Counted from the first letter of the stretch, positions 45,656 to 58,850 are shown. The stretch is 64,000 nt of DNA from Acanthosoma haemorrhoidale (GCA_930367205.1 OV884011.1:43165754-43229753); one strand, 5' to 3'. Translations and numbers: made by a program. The notes: generated from the sequence alone by a model not told the origin.

Positions 45656-48540
45656 TATTGACAGATTCGTCATTTGAAACACGTCAAGAAAACCTTTGTA
45701 AACTAAAAACAAAAAAACGGTGACGGATTAAATTTACAACCTCACAAGATACTTCATAGGTGATGTCACATCCTCCAGTTTATGAATCAGTGTACAAATG
45801 TCTACTAATGGTTTAGTTTTGTATACAAGTATATTTATGTGAACAACTTGAAAAAAAAAAAATGAAATAGTTTAATTTATAACTTACGCAAAGGTTGAGA
45901 ATAACACATACCTAAAACAGAAAAAACATCAATATTAATATAAATTTTAGAATAATATTAAAGATAACAATAAAAAGAAGTATTTAACTTGTAAACGTTA
46001 ACCCCCAAAACCCACTTCCAGAATTTCAAATTTCGTTTAAATTCATTTATTTTTTAATCTCATATGAACATTAACTATCCATACTTTCATATGATATAAG
46101 ATTCAATTTTTTCTTAATGCAAAAATGTGATTCAATTCACCAGGGATATGCCAGAAACCATCGACAAATAGCTTCTTTTTGACATTTGGAAATTGGAAAT
46201 ATGTGGTTGTTAAGGGGACTTTGTTTTTAATATTTGTGTAAAATGCGGGCCTTTAACAGTCCATAATTCCAGTCAAGTGGTTAGTAAGTCTGGGGCATAG
46301 TGTAGTTGGTGTTTCTTTGTACAGTTTGTTGTTTACTAGTGCATTAGATGTGTACTTCATATTTTTGTTTTGAATTCTTAGTTTTGTTGGTACAATTTCT
46401 TTACGCCTGGGATTCTAAATGATTTTGTGCGATTCCTTGAGTACATTTGATGTGTAAAAAGCGGTTATTGTAAGACAAGCGGAGGGGTTTGTTTCATAAC
46501 CATTTAATAAGTACTAATCAAACACTCATGCCGAGTTTTCTTTGGTTACTTTCTTGATTTCTCTGCTCTACTTAAATAGGCTCTTTGTCTGTCAGTCTGT
46601 CTGCTCTGTATGTCTCAGGGCTCTACTAAGATGATTCCAGATGGAATGACCCGATATGTGTTGAACAGTGCATATCTTCTAATCATCTTTTACATGAACA
46701 GACATAGTTGTCGAGACGCCATCCTTTAGTAAATTTAATGAAAACCCCTTTATTCTGTTAACCAAAACCAACATCCCTGAAAATAACCCATGTTTTCAGT
46801 TTAAATCACTGCTATTTATGAACTCTTTGGGTAGTTACATTTTGAAGTACTATCATCGCGTTTCCGTTACTTTGACGTGGAGTGTTGCCAAGCCAGAGCT
46901 TAACGCAGGCAATTTAGCAGAAAATTGTTCCAGCAGAAGAGGGACGGTAGGAGACAAGGTCCTATCATGATACAGGTGCCCGGCTACCTAAGGGTGCAGA
47001 TCCACATGTTCCAACCCCTTGATTTTTATTAGGGCCTTCACCCCGCCTCCAGGCCGCCCCTTCTAGCGCCGACCACGCCCCCTCCATGTCGGCTCTGCGT
47101 CTTGAATCTCTATTCTACTCTACTTTGTAGGGATAATTCGACTCCGCTTAGATGTAGATACTAAGTACTCAGTATTGGTATCGTATGCTTCATCGTACTA
47201 GTTGATCTGTGGATCAGCTGCCTTGAGAACTTAGTTCAAATTAGACTTTTGTAAAATATTTTTCCATCGATTATAAGCTGAATTATATTTAAACACCTAG
47301 AAAGCTAATAAGCTAATACTACCAAAACATACTCGTAATATTGATCAAAGATACTTAATTTTTTCTTTTCTTTTACCGTTTTTAAAGTGTCCATAACCAC
47401 GGAGAAAAACACCATTGAAAAAACGGGTTCTTATTTTTGAAATAAGAATTTTTCCATGTTCATTTTTTTCTATTTGTCTCTTAATTGTATTCCATACATA
47501 AACCAACAAACATATTTTTAGCATATGTCCAATATATATTTCAAATTTCAGATTGATTGACTCATTTTTACGATGACCAAACATATCGGCAAGCAGAAAA
47601 AAAATGATGGGTCCGTACCGTGATGAAAAATTGTAATGACAGAGCTAATAAAATAACGCCTACAAACAATCTTATGGTCGATTGTTTGTTGTGGGTTTAG
47701 ATTAAGCAAACAACGTCCAACTTCGTCATCCCAGAAGTTCTTGATTTCTATTTCATAAGCGCTTTATACTATATTAATATACTCACGATAATTATACTAA
47801 GCTAAAACATTACATTTAAAATGTATTCCATGTTCGGCTGTGAAAAATAAATAAAGCAATTGCGGGAATTAAAAAATTAACTTTTAATTAAAAGTTTATC
47901 TCTAGCTAGTAAAAGGGACTAACAAAGATAGGCGGAAAAAAGGGGCTTCTCATTCAAGAGTTTCTCTCTCACATTTACCAATCAGCAAAGCACATTGAGA
48001 TACTTCCACAGAGTAGGTAGCTAAATGGTTTTTGACAAGAATAGTGAAAAGTGTGTAATGAATGAGACAACAAAGGTACTAAGGGTCGAGACGACAGTGA
48101 AAGTAGGTACGAAAGGGGCAGACAGCTTAGGGGCCCTAACTGATTTGTGAGTAGTAAGCAGTAGACTAAGCAACCCAGAAAATGGATTTTTAGCCGTCTG
48201 TCAATCATCAATACCTTGTGTAGTCATTTCTCGAAAGAAAACCATTTTTAGCGACCTTTCAACATTTTAATAGCTCAAGTATTAAAAAAAAAAACTTTTG
48301 AAATAGATACTGCCGACGTTAAAACGGGATTTATATTTTTACAACTTAACGAAACTTTCATTTTGAAAAATCTTTGATTGAAAACACATAAGAATATATT
48401 TATTATATCACAAGAAAAATATAAAGAGTAGGATCCATTAAGCATTGCCAAGATGAATTCAGCGTGGGAAAGATTTTTGGAAAATGTCCACGTTAAAAGA
48501 GACCAACAAATGAGAATGTTAATTATATTTACATTTACAT
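45656..48540. other. AT-rich sequence with a short GC-rich patch at 46.9-47.1 kb
   Basis: At about 46900-47105 GC content is high (cccgcctccaggccgcccct, cgaccacgccccctcc) with no coding motif. Elsewhere AT-rich, with a C/T/G simple stretch near 46580-46620 (ctgtctgtcagtctgtctg). Minus frames 47345-47584 and 47975-48211 have no recognisable features. Confidence 0.4.
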
Positions 48541-48768
48541 TTATCTTAATTACTTATTGCCTTATAAAAGGCAGATTGTAATTATAGCACGAAAATATGG
48601 TGACGCGGCTGACAGAGGAGCGTGGGGGACTTCCCAAGACTCCGCTTTCTCTTCACATGTGGATTTGGGAGGTCTCTGGGCTGTCTGTAAATGTTGTATG
48701 AATGAGTGAGTGAATGATGAACTGTGAATATTGTATGAATGAGCGAGTGAATGATGAATTATATTTAA
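48541..48768 (+). mobile_element. Jockey-like LINE family A, permuted 3' fragment
   Basis: Plus strand: the terminal tail (ttacttattgccttataaaa, ggcagattgtaat) occupies 48548-48585. A few bases later an upstream UTR part begins (gtgacgcggctgac, gtgggggacttcccaagact) with both 37-bp tatgaatgag units (48686 and 48723). The fragment stops at about 48768 without its own tail. Normal order is UTR then tail. Two separate truncated insertions, a rearrangement, or integration of a circular form could give this order. Confidence 0.8.
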
Positions 48769-50720
48769 GAAAAACACTTCTTTTCAGTAAGGTTTCCAAA
48801 CTGTTGGGAATCGTCTTTCGTCTGTCCTGGTGCGTGTGATCCAATCGGGGTAACAAAATTGCAATATTCCACACTTCAACATATATATCAAAATACAAAC
48901 CGTGTACAGTAAATATACAACTAACAGTTATTGGGAAGAATCCAAGAATATTTCACCAAGACTACATTTACTAAGAATATTCTCAACGCTCAGAAAAAAC
49001 GACGAAAAATTCATTAGCATTTTCCTCGAAATATAATCAGCTATAAAAAGGCATTAGATTTCTCAGAATTCATATCCAGATAATGATGTGGCTTTTCAAT
49101 ACATAATACTCAGACATTTCATGTTCTTTGCATTAGTTAAATTTATCCATAAACCTGGATGTGCACAATTTCAAAAGTCTGGATATGAAGGCGGTAAAAT
49201 AATTTTAGTTTTAGTTGAGGGCGTCAAACTCAGGATTAATAACTTTTTAAGCAGGGAATTTAGACTTTTTTCACATTGAATATTGTTTTACCCTAACTCC
49301 TGCTGTCTTAATCAAAAAATATACCGAGCATTCAGTGTTTGGTTTATGTTTCAAATTTTATACCAACATAAGGAAAACGAATCTAGATTCTAGCTTACTT
49401 GTTTGAATGTACAGATCTACTCTGGAAATTTAGGGATTCCTGTGTACATTTTAGATTGATTTGATTTATCTTCATTTTAAATCCGGTCATGTTTATTATT
49501 ACATCCACTGAGACAAGTAAATAGCATTCACACGCAGGTAGGAAGGGTATCAGATACCCCGTAGAGTCCTTGGATGTGATTAGGAAGTGGTCAGAAAGTC
49601 CATGACCTGGTTTACACTCTCCTTACGTATGAGTCCGGGCAGAGTATACCTTCTACTAGCCTCAATTATTTTTACAGCTATTGATGATATTTCGGCTCTT
49701 AAGTTATTTTTCACACCATCAAGGAAAGGACAAAAAAAAATCTTGTGAAAACCTAGAACGAATCAGGCGACCCATGAAATTTCCATTATTCTAGTTGTCT
49801 AATAGTGAAAACGGGAGCAGAAGACCTATTAAAGAACTGTATCACTCATAATACATTTAAATAAAGTGATCATTATCGAATCAACTAACCGGAAAACAAC
49901 AAGAAAAAACATGTATGATGTTTTGTGATATTCTTTAAAATACTAAAATAAAAACATGAAAATCAGCGATACAAACACTGTCGGTAATAACGCTTCAGGT
50001 TATTAAGCACAGCTGGAGAACAAGGACAAGTGTAAGTAAGGATTTGTAGTTACAAATTTCAAATTGCGACTAATTGTTTCGTACTATTTTTAGTCCATAA
50101 TGGTCAGTAGCATACGATATAATTTTCATAAGAAAACAATTCGTTTCCAAAGTTATGTTTTATAATATTGGACCTTCAAATGATTTCACACTAGTGATAA
50201 TGCATGCGAATGATACATGTTAGGGTACAAAAATATGTGTTAGGATGACAAAGAACCATTATTTTTTTAATTGACTTTCTGCCTTACACCATTCAAATCA
50301 GTTTACATCGCACTAGCAGTCGATGTAAAAGTATTGGTGGATACATTTTTGATACATCGTTCAATGTACGTTTATGATGAGCTATAAGCCTCTGATAAAT
50401 GCCATCGTTTTTAGATTACATTGAGGCACCGAAATGAAAAATTGTATTGGCTCGGTTTTTTTTTTTTTTAGAAATACTGCCGTTTGGGAGTAATGTAGCG
50501 AGATATTGTATCTAAATCTTCCTTTATGGCCTGTAAATACACTGTGCGGCATGTAACACTTCCGCTGCAGTGAATCTCCGAGTCTAGGAAATTGTTATTA
50601 ATCATAGTTGAAAGGGCATTTTTGTGCTACCCCAACGCACTGATACCTATGAATCCTCTTGTTGCATCAGGTAGGTTATACTAAGCTCTGTGTTTTTAAA
50701 TTGAAAAATATATATAGTTA
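48769..50720. other. AT-rich sequence without a recognisable gene
   Basis: The 63-codon plus frame at 49088-49279 has no motif. Poly-T at 50458-50469. Nothing else recognised. Confidence 0.4.
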
Positions 50721-51690
50721 TATTGTTTCCAGCTCAGGATATAGACAATGCCGTGCATCCTTTTACTACATCAATCCAACAATGTGCATGGAGTGCTTTA
50801 AAACCTCAGCCCTATCCGAAAGTCTAGAACGACAATTGTTTAGTTCAAAACCTACTCGACCTTACCCACACTAAACGTCGATCCAAAGCATTATAACAAA
50901 GAACCTTCCGATCCCAAACGTTTAATTTATTATCTCTCCTCTTTATCCGCTCAAAACAATTCTCTCTGGAGAGCCACCTAAAATACCATCATGTATCATA
51001 TCCACTCCGTGGTGGCGATGGGTCCCGGGCTGCAACATATTGGGAAAGATCTGAAGCATTCGCACGGCACCTTTCCAGGACTTATTTTTCACTCCTCATC
51101 CTAACCATCGAAATCCATCACATGCAACTAATGCAAATATCCTCTTATTTCACCGATTCCTCTTTCATTTCCTCCGAAGGCAGTCAATCCCTTTGAGGTC
51201 AAATAATTATTAAGCAACCTCCTACCGCTCCGCAAATTCCCAGGGTATGATCTTCTCACTGTTCAGATCCTTTGACGAATCCCACCCAAAGCAATTATTT
51301 TCGTCATATATGTATAAATTTATTATTTTTATTTATTTTATTTATTATTATTATATTTATTTATTGTATTTTTAGAACTACCCACTACCCTTTTCGCTGG
51401 AAATACTATCATCGTTATCGCCCTCTTTCAGATACCTGGAAAATCGCCTAATGATTGCTCATCCTACCACCTAATCACTCTCTACTACGAATCCTGTTAA
51501 AAGTGTGTAACGCCTCTTGCCCATTTTTGAATCCAAAAACCTTCATCTCAGTCATCAATTGATCGGTTGGGCGGATTTTGTGTATATATTGTGTGAATGG
51601 AATTGTACATAGGCATGAATGAATTCTTGCATCACAATTAATAATGCTGTATAAGCAAATTGTAATTTTCTAATAAAGGCCTTCTAACAC
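50721..51690 (+). mobile_element. Jockey-clade LINE family B, linker, RT start and 3' tail
   Basis: Plus-strand frames give, in order: QDIDNAV...TTSIQQCAWSALK (about 50735-50800), the segment between endonuclease and RT in Jockey ORF2; text matching a K+R...Y...LY segment; EAFARHLS-like text before FTPHPN (about 51053-51110); RSPGYDLLTVQILRS (about 51232-51275), the first RT block; then PGKSPNDCSSY (about 51440-51475). The RT then breaks off at about 51565 and the family B 3' end follows (ttgtgtgaatggaattgtac, gcaaattgtaattttctaat, AAAG), so palm and thumb are deleted. A (TTTA)n-type tract interrupts the RT at about 51303-51372. Many frameshifts. Confidence 0.85.
51303..51372. repeat. (TTTA/TTA)n tract inside LINE
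   Basis: About 70 bases of TTTA and TTA units interrupt the RT-coding part of the family B copy between its first RT block and the PGKSPND text. This is either microsatellite expansion or the remains of a small insertion. Confidence 0.8.
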
Positions 51691-53398
51691 TAATAAGTTA
51701 GAGCCTCCTGAGCTGAGTTGTTTAGATTTGAATACTATATAATACCTCAAATTTTAGGTATTAAAGTGTGGTTTTCGGATATCGGTCAAATCCTTCTTTG
51801 ATACACATCCTCTCTATCCCAATGATACATGTACCTTGGAGAGGAGAGCGTAGATCATTTTTTTTTTCAAAACTTTGATAGATTATTTTGATATATTTGC
51901 AATATTTAGAATCAGTAAGAACTTAAATAAACTAAACGAACCTGGCCTTTCTCATATTATATTACTGATTTAATGCATTTATAAAACCATCTTTTATAGA
52001 CTCTGGCACGGAATTGAATAACTCTGGTTTGTTATTAACAAATTTCGATAAATATAAAAAATTTGATCTAATGGCGTAAAAATAGCTAGATAACTTATTC
52101 TCGGATAAACTATCACTGTAGTGAATTTCGAGACTCAAAAATAAGTTTTTTACTAATTTTTTTATATTGTTTTCTTTTTTAAACGAATTTAAAGAACATG
52201 TTTTTTTCTCTGTAAAAAATCTAAGTCGTAGAATTCTCTATTGATACTCCTCATCGTATTGCAGTTTTATTTTCATTTTAATAGCAATATCTGCTAGTTT
52301 TAACGCAAATCTATTGGTAATTAAAAAGCAGGGTTGAAACCCCGATTAGTAATGTGGATTTTTGTTCGGCTGGCAGCTCCTCGAAACAGAAATGGCTTGT
52401 CAAACGTATCCACACGCTTTCTATCGTATTTATAGAAATTGAATAAGAAAAGTAGTAAAACTCCATTTATGATAGTAGCTACTAAAAAATATTTTATAAG
52501 GAATAATAAATGGTTGATGGCAGGAGAAAATGCAAGGGGGAGAGGCGAGAGAAGCGACCAACCTTGTGCTATTTCCCCCTCTTGTAGAACAACTGGAGCC
52601 AGGGTAGCATTCAGGATTTTGCCACAGCTTTCCTATTGCCAATTCGTATTGGCTAAGTATAGATGGAATGATATGAGTGACAAAAAACACAAGAAAGGGT
52701 CGTAAGTAGAAACGATAAGACGAGTAGAAAAATTATTTTGAACATCCTTAAATTACGTCCATGGAAGGTTCAAGTGATTCATGATCCAAAGACACAGCAG
52801 CTAAATGTATAAGCTGATCAATAATAATTGCCGCGAGAGAAGCTTCAATTTCAAACAGGTACAGCTGGTCGTCTATCGCCGGTATCTATGCCTTTCTAGA
52901 AGTATAACAGCTTAAATTAATATTATGTTAGAAAACAAGCTTGGAGTCTCTCCCAACATATATTTTTTGTTATACAGGACTAAAATTTATAACAAGATAA
53001 ATAAAGTTACATAAACAGTTCTTCTTATATATGTAAATTTATCTATTTTGTTCTAAATTGTAGTCTTGTCGATCTGTGAGTGATCACTAACTAATTAATT
53101 CGTTGCTATTACAAAACAAATTGTCTTCAGGTATTAAATTTAAGATCGTAACCTCTTAATTAGCAATATGTACTTAATTTCTGTTGATTTTTTTCGTACT
53201 ATAATTTCAATACATCATTAAAATGGTTGTCACAACGAAATCAGTTATTGCAGTATGCATTACACATGGCTTGGGAATGTTAAAATGTATGTAAACTAAA
53301 GAAACTTTTTATATTTTTCAGGTAGTGTAGGAAAGGCAAGCATAATTTACGAAGTGTTAGAAAAAATCTATTTTAACCTAAGACTTTTATATAGAGTC
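51691..53398. other. AT-rich sequence without a recognisable gene
   Basis: Opposite-strand frames at 52430-52690 (minus) and 52439-52705 (plus) overlap in a GC-richer patch with no recognised motif. Elsewhere AT-rich. Confidence 0.4.
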
Positions 53399-53640
53399 TT
53401 AACTGTGATAGATATGATCACTACGTTTAACTTCAGGATCCTTTAGCCGTTCCTCGTCCACCTTCTTGCGTGAGAATGCTCTTTGCAGAGCATGGACCAT
53501 TTTTGAGTATTCATCTTTAAGTGACTTCATTCTATAATCCCAGTTATCATAAGTCGTCTTTCAACAGGTCTTCTCCGCTCAATGATATTTTGTCTCTCAT
53601 CCCATTGATTTGATGTTGCATTTCTCCACTAACAAAAGGC
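53399..53640 (-). pseudogene. Coding-like fragment of unknown family
   Basis: On minus, one frame reads NQWDERQNIIERRRPVERRL and then, after a one-base shift at about 53545, a second frame reads NWDYRMKSLKDEY...VHALQRAFSRKKVDEERLKD before a TAA at 53399-53401. The charged, heptad-like composition is unlike random AT-rich translation and the two pieces join naturally. It could be the C-terminal exon of a coiled-coil protein or a transposon gag-like piece. No known domain recognised, and the frameshift suggests it is not functional. Confidence 0.35.
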
Positions 53641-56393
53641 TCGTAGGAATAAGTTTAGGTGGATAGGAAGGTTTGGTTCAGCTGTCCACCAACTTCTGCT
53701 GGTTCTTTCATGCATTTCAACCAACCCGCCCCTCTCTTTATTAACCTTATCCAGATATTATTATTAACATCATACTGAAATCAGCGGGTACAGTTGTCAA
53801 TGAATCAGAAAGTGGATTGTTTAGAAAGCCTGAAAAGGCGAACGGTATGGTGATAATGTTACTAAAGCAACTGACGAGAGGCCGACCATGGACTGTGACA
53901 GGATTGCAACACAGCCTCTTTCTGCAGGAAGTCCTGTTCCCTGCTTTAGTTAAGGTTTCGAAACCGTCTCACAGAGCTGAGCGAGAATTGCTCCAAGTTC
54001 GAAGCCGGTTTCACTTTTTATGAAAGTATGGCAGGAAAAAAAAAACAAAAACAGAAACAACCTGTGTTTTGTTTCTAGGCGAAAGGAAGTTTTAGGAACT
54101 TGATAGGGGCAGGATATTAATAGACAATTTTAAGGGAGGTTCAACATAACAGTGACGAAATAGACATTTTTGTGGACTATTCAAGTTCTCATTTCGAAAA
54201 TATTAATCAGATCCAAATTTCAATCCATTTACTAGTGGACTAATATATATATATATCGTAGGCTTGTAGAGACATGATTGACAAGTTTATTAAGTTTAGC
54301 ATATATTCAAACTGAATTGATAACACACAAGTCTAATTTAAGACTTTCAGGACGACCCACAGTTATAGGGAAATTATACTCTTGTGATCAATGAGCTACA
54401 CACATTATAAACATTTAAGACCCCAATATAAGCATAAATACAAAAATGTATTTGAAGACAACTTTGAACTTGGTGACAACTCTCCAGTTTTTAAAACTGG
54501 CACCGTGAAATTCCTTTTTTTTATTGTCTTGAATATAAAGTTAGGTCTGTTAAAGAAGTTTTCATGGCGTTCTTTGCTCTCACAAAGGACCCTGGGAAGG
54601 CATTGTAAGCCACTTCCTCTAGCTTATAGTCATCGTACTGAAATAATGCCAAGGGCGGTATAAGGAATCGACGGACCCACCTGATCCCGTGCCTCAAGCA
54701 CTTCACACGTTTTCACGAATTTACCATCAACATATAATTATACATGCTTATACGATAGATAATTAAAAGTAATTAAACATGTTAACTTGAGCGGTGTGTT
54801 AAGAACTGACTGGCCTTCCTCAAACGTCTAAATTACTTTACCTTTCAGAACATTTTAATTAAGTGCAGTTCTTAAATCTTAAAGACCTAGAAAGTAATTG
54901 TTTTATATTTCTCGGCTCCCAAAAGTGATTACTTTTTGAAATTGGTCACCCAGCCTCTCGAGGAAATATGAGTATCTACTTGAAAAAATAAATAGCGAAT
55001 CCTGTCTGGATAACGGAAGCAATTGTTAGGATAGCCTAGATAGCCCATAGACTTTTCAAGAATTTAATTCTTGAGAGCTAAACCAATGAAACTATTTCTA
55101 TACATGTCAATAGTGTATGAAAGGTTACATTATACCATCCCTTTGTTGAGGATTTCATAACGTTCGATTCGATCGGAGATACTCGCGTTTAAACTTACCA
55201 TATATACCGAAACGAAGCAGTAAGTATTATATCTATAAACCTTATTATTAAAAACAAATTGCAATCAGAACGATTTTATTCACTGAAAATAAAATAATAA
55301 TGTTATCCTAATAATTTCGTTTATCCCTAAGGTAAGGAATAAAGGAACATATCACCCAACCGATCCATTTTTTTTTTTTATACGAGTGATAATTAGGACA
55401 TCTTTTAAGTGATCATTTGCATCGGTGTTGTTTGTATTCATTTGCGTTTATAGTATTATGGTATTATTATTTTGATTAAAAACTTTTCTTTAGTTTCTCT
55501 AGGTAAACTGATTATTTCCCGGTATGCGTGATAGGAACTAGATTTGTCGCGGAGGTTGAGAGTGTTGCAAGACATACGTTAGAGGCCACGTTAGAGAGAA
55601 TCTATTGTTCACTCATACGGTGCCACGGGGTAGTTAAGCTATTTTTTGCATTTTTGCCCCATTTTGAACTTCCGGCCAGCGCGGGCAGAGCAATGTATGC
55701 GACGCAACTGAAAGAAAATATCATTGTTCCTCCAGCTATTTAATTTTTTCAGAACAATTGACAACTCACCCAGTTAATAAATTTATCAGTTAATACCGAA
55801 TTTCATGTGTTCGATTCCATTAGGATAAGGGAATATTGCTGTCATTGTATTGCCAAGTCTAAGAAGGGCGTAAATTAATCGGTTCTAATTCTTTTTGGTA
55901 CTGAAATAATAGAAAAACCTGTAGAATGGAGATTTGGAAGAAATAAAATTGTTTACCTCTTAAATGAAATAGTACCCTTAACACTTCAAAATATATTATA
56001 TTAGGTAGGTCTGCAACTACTCTCAAGAGGCTGGACACAACCTGGAGTATAATTAGCTTCTTATGTAGCCTTCTAAAGCTCAAAGAATGTATCTCATACA
56101 TACATTAATAGCTATTTAAAAACCTGGTTGGTTCGAGAAAAAGACAAAGATTTCCAAAAATCACGCGATATAGTCAAACAACACTTAAGTTTTAATTTTT
56201 CAGTAATATGTAAAATGAAAGTAAATAAATAGTGTTTTTTTTTAAATATTTCTTTTCGAAATTGTAGATATTTTACTGTACGGGAACCTCCCGAGGAGAC
56301 ATTTATACATTTTCCTGAGGACTAGGTTAGTAAATCATAGCGGTGATACTATATAGGAAGGATATTATGATAGGGATATGTTAAAACAAAAAT
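53641..56393. other. AT-rich sequence without a recognisable gene
   Basis: The frames at 53817-54023, 54391-54663 and 55528-55743 (plus) and 54521-54706 (minus) have no motif I recognise. An (AT)n run is at about 54244-54256 and poly-T at 55370-55380. No gene supported. Confidence 0.4.
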
Positions 56394-56539
56394 AGGCGGG
56401 TGGTGGGGGAGCCGTCTGATATGTCGGGGATGGTCTGAGGCAGCCTTGGCATACATCTAGTCCCCACTTTCACCCTGTTGGCACACAGTCTGGCCCCAAT
56501 ACTCCCTTCCTAGAGCTCTTCGTCGTTTCTACACCCTCC

Positions 56540-56860
56540 GGAGTGGTGTAGTGCTCATTCGCCACGTCTAGGCTTCAATCTCTTCGTGTGTCGTAACCAC
56601 GGCAATGTCATCGCCTCCAGGGCATCTGCCTCTTCCAGTATTGTTCCTAGGCAGCAATGCACCCTCAGGCGTCTCACCAATGTTACGCTCCAAGAGTTTA
56701 AATGTAGAAGAGGCTTTTGACAAAGTTTGGCACCTTGAAACTGGAGATAGTGAAATCTTACTGGGGCAACCACTATTCAACGAACTCCTCCACAAAGGAG
56801 CCTCCTTAATCATACCACTAGTTAATATTATTTTTATTTTTGACAAAACCACATCTACAG
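56540..56860 (-). pseudogene. Possible R1-like LINE reverse-transcriptase fragment
   Basis: On minus the 94-codon frame 56568-56852 reads SLSPVSRCQTLSKASST and, further on, LLERNIGETPEGALLPRNN, GRGRCPGGDDIAVVTTHEE. In R1/Jockey-superclade RTs the corresponding order is YRPISL...LSKVFE+LL...+I, then a 'LS..Q.GFR.GRST.DAI..V' block. Spacing and the GRxxxxxDxIAxV pattern fit, although the GFR part is degraded. The plus-strand frame over the same bases contains EEAFDKVWH, also RT-like, but this is probably chance because nothing around it continues the match. Confidence 0.4.
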
Positions 56861-57499
56861 ATGTGACAGAAAAAATAGTCGATCCAAAAAACGATTTGTC
56901 TTATCTTGGTTTTACCGATGATTTATTCCAAGAAGTGAATGAAATCGAAAACAGACTGAGTTAAAAATTATATTGAAAAGTCACAAAACATATCCATGCT
57001 GCAAGCTTTCAAACGTCAAAAAGTTTTCCCTCTTTTCAAACTACGGCCACAAAATTTTAGTTGAATAACTGTTTCTCTTTAGCGACTTGACATACAGGGG
57101 TCCCACCGGGCTCAAGCCAAGCAAAGCATTATACAAAATTTACTTCTGACACAACATGATAAAAAATAAGTACAAAGATAAGTTGCTTTTCCAGTATTTT
57201 CACCAACCGTAATTTTTTAGTAAAAGACGTAGAAATGTAGGAAGGCCAGTATCGAAAGGCGTTTACGGTATGAATGGACCAGGGATTCCGTTTTAAATTA
57301 ATGGGAAAAGCTATGGGGTTTTTAGGTCAAAAATGCTTCGATTTATTAGTTAAACCTCCTTGCACGCTGAACATCTATAATAATAGTAATTAATTAAATA
57401 CTTATACAGTTATATTTACAATAATATTAATAATATTGTAAATATTTAGTTATAAAAAAGACTTATCGAAATTGGCTGGAACGGCAACAAAACCATATT
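56861..57499. other. AT-rich sequence without a recognisable gene
   Basis: Nothing recognised apart from AT-rich simple tracts at 57380-57450. Confidence 0.4.
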
Positions 57500-57585
57500 A
57501 ATGATACGGCTGGGGCTCGAACTCAAGATCTCCCTAGTCTCCAATTGAGTGGTCTAACTACTATCTCTGCTCGAGTTGCAAGTAT
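57500..57585 (-). repeat. tRNA-derived SINE head or tRNA fossil
   Basis: Minus strand: agatagtagttagaccactc (A-box region), attggagactagggagatct (anticodon arm and variable part) and gagttcgagccccagccg, a good B-box (GTTCGAGCC). This is the layout of a tRNA-like SINE head with the usual 'GGAGAC..GGGATC..GGGTTCGAGCCCC' order. Stems are incomplete, so a working tRNA gene is unlikely. Confidence 0.65.
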
Positions 57586-58754
57586 AAGGTGAATAATAAT
57601 TATTATAGGGGATCAACATCACAACCAAAAATTATACCATTAAAAAAACACAACTTATTAATATTGTTATCCCCTAAAATATATTTTTTGGGCTATCTTC
57701 CATAATATGCACTTAATTTAAAATTAATAATTCATTCATTGTTGTGAATAATTGTGAAAATGAAATCAGCTCTTCAAAAATCTTAAAAGGTGTGGAAACT
57801 ATAATTTTTTTTTCGTACATCACATAATTGTATGTTAACAATAATTTTACGGCTATCATATCTAAAACATCCCATTGACGTTTTCTGCCTATAAAATGGA
57901 TATTTCCCTCTTTCCACTACTGCCAGGCAGACACAGCTGCTTGTGAGGGAGCCCTCCCCATTCTGGTTGAGATTTAACGTCTGTTATATACTCCATTATC
58001 AAAGCAAAGCGCTTCGTGCAGATACCTCTGGAACTACTAAATCAATATCATGATGTAATGTTGTAGAATACGCAATAAAAATCCTACTTAAAAAAAACAA
58101 ACTTTTCTTCTCACAAACCGGTGCATTTAACCTCAGCCAAAACTGTGTCAAATTTCAAAATTTCTCATATAGTGCGATTTCCTCCATTTCGGGTTAGGAT
58201 CTTGCGGACCCACCCTTTCTGCCTTAAGAAGTCACCTGCATCACAAAGCTTTGGGTAAATGTTCAATGTTAAAAAGAAGAAATAATAAGTCGACGATGTC
58301 GACGGACCGAAGACCTTGCACAGAAGCAATGAATGGTGAGAAAATATTCATTGTCTTAAAGAATTGTAAATTATACAATTCACTGTTTCCTCTACATCAC
58401 GTACTGAAGGATTACCTCACCGAGTTAATTAATACCGAAATGTACTGACTTCATATTGGAAGAGCATCTAGGTCAGGTATCCTTTTGCCTTTTTTTTTTT
58501 CTTACCTCGTTTCATTTTTCCTCCACTTTCCCCCTGCTCGAAGGAAATCGTGTTTGTGTTGCGATGTGAAGATTTACAATCGTTCACCTCTTTCCGAGGT
58601 GGAAAGGGAGGTTTTGGGTCCAAATAACGGAAGGATTAAGCCTCCTGAGAGAAATATAATTTTATTTTGTAATTGGGATTGGGAACTGTCTCGATATGAC
58701 GGTACGTGACCGAATTTTTTATTTATTTAGATCTGGTTAAAGGTACAATAATAA
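57586..58754. other. AT-rich sequence without a recognisable gene
   Basis: The frames at 58251-58448 and 58485-58709 have no motif. Poly-T at 58491-58500. Confidence 0.4.
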
Positions 58755-58850
58755 TTGGCTTTATCTGAGGATACGAACCAACAACATTCCTGCAGTGAGG
58801 AGATCATTTAATCACACAAGAGAATCCTGTTTCGCAGTACTCAGTCAACA
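58755..58850 (-). repeat. Possible tRNA-derived SINE head
   Basis: Minus strand reads gtgtgattaaatgatctcct, cactgcaggaatgttgttgg and gttcgtatcctcagataa. The B-box GGTTCGTATCC is one base off consensus, and a tRNA-like anticodon arm can be drawn. Weak. Confidence 0.4.

Noticed and set aside
56605..56964. 119-codon plus frame with EEAFDKVWH, RT-like
   Set aside because: Text before and after does not continue an RT, and the opposite strand gives a longer, ordered RT-like match.
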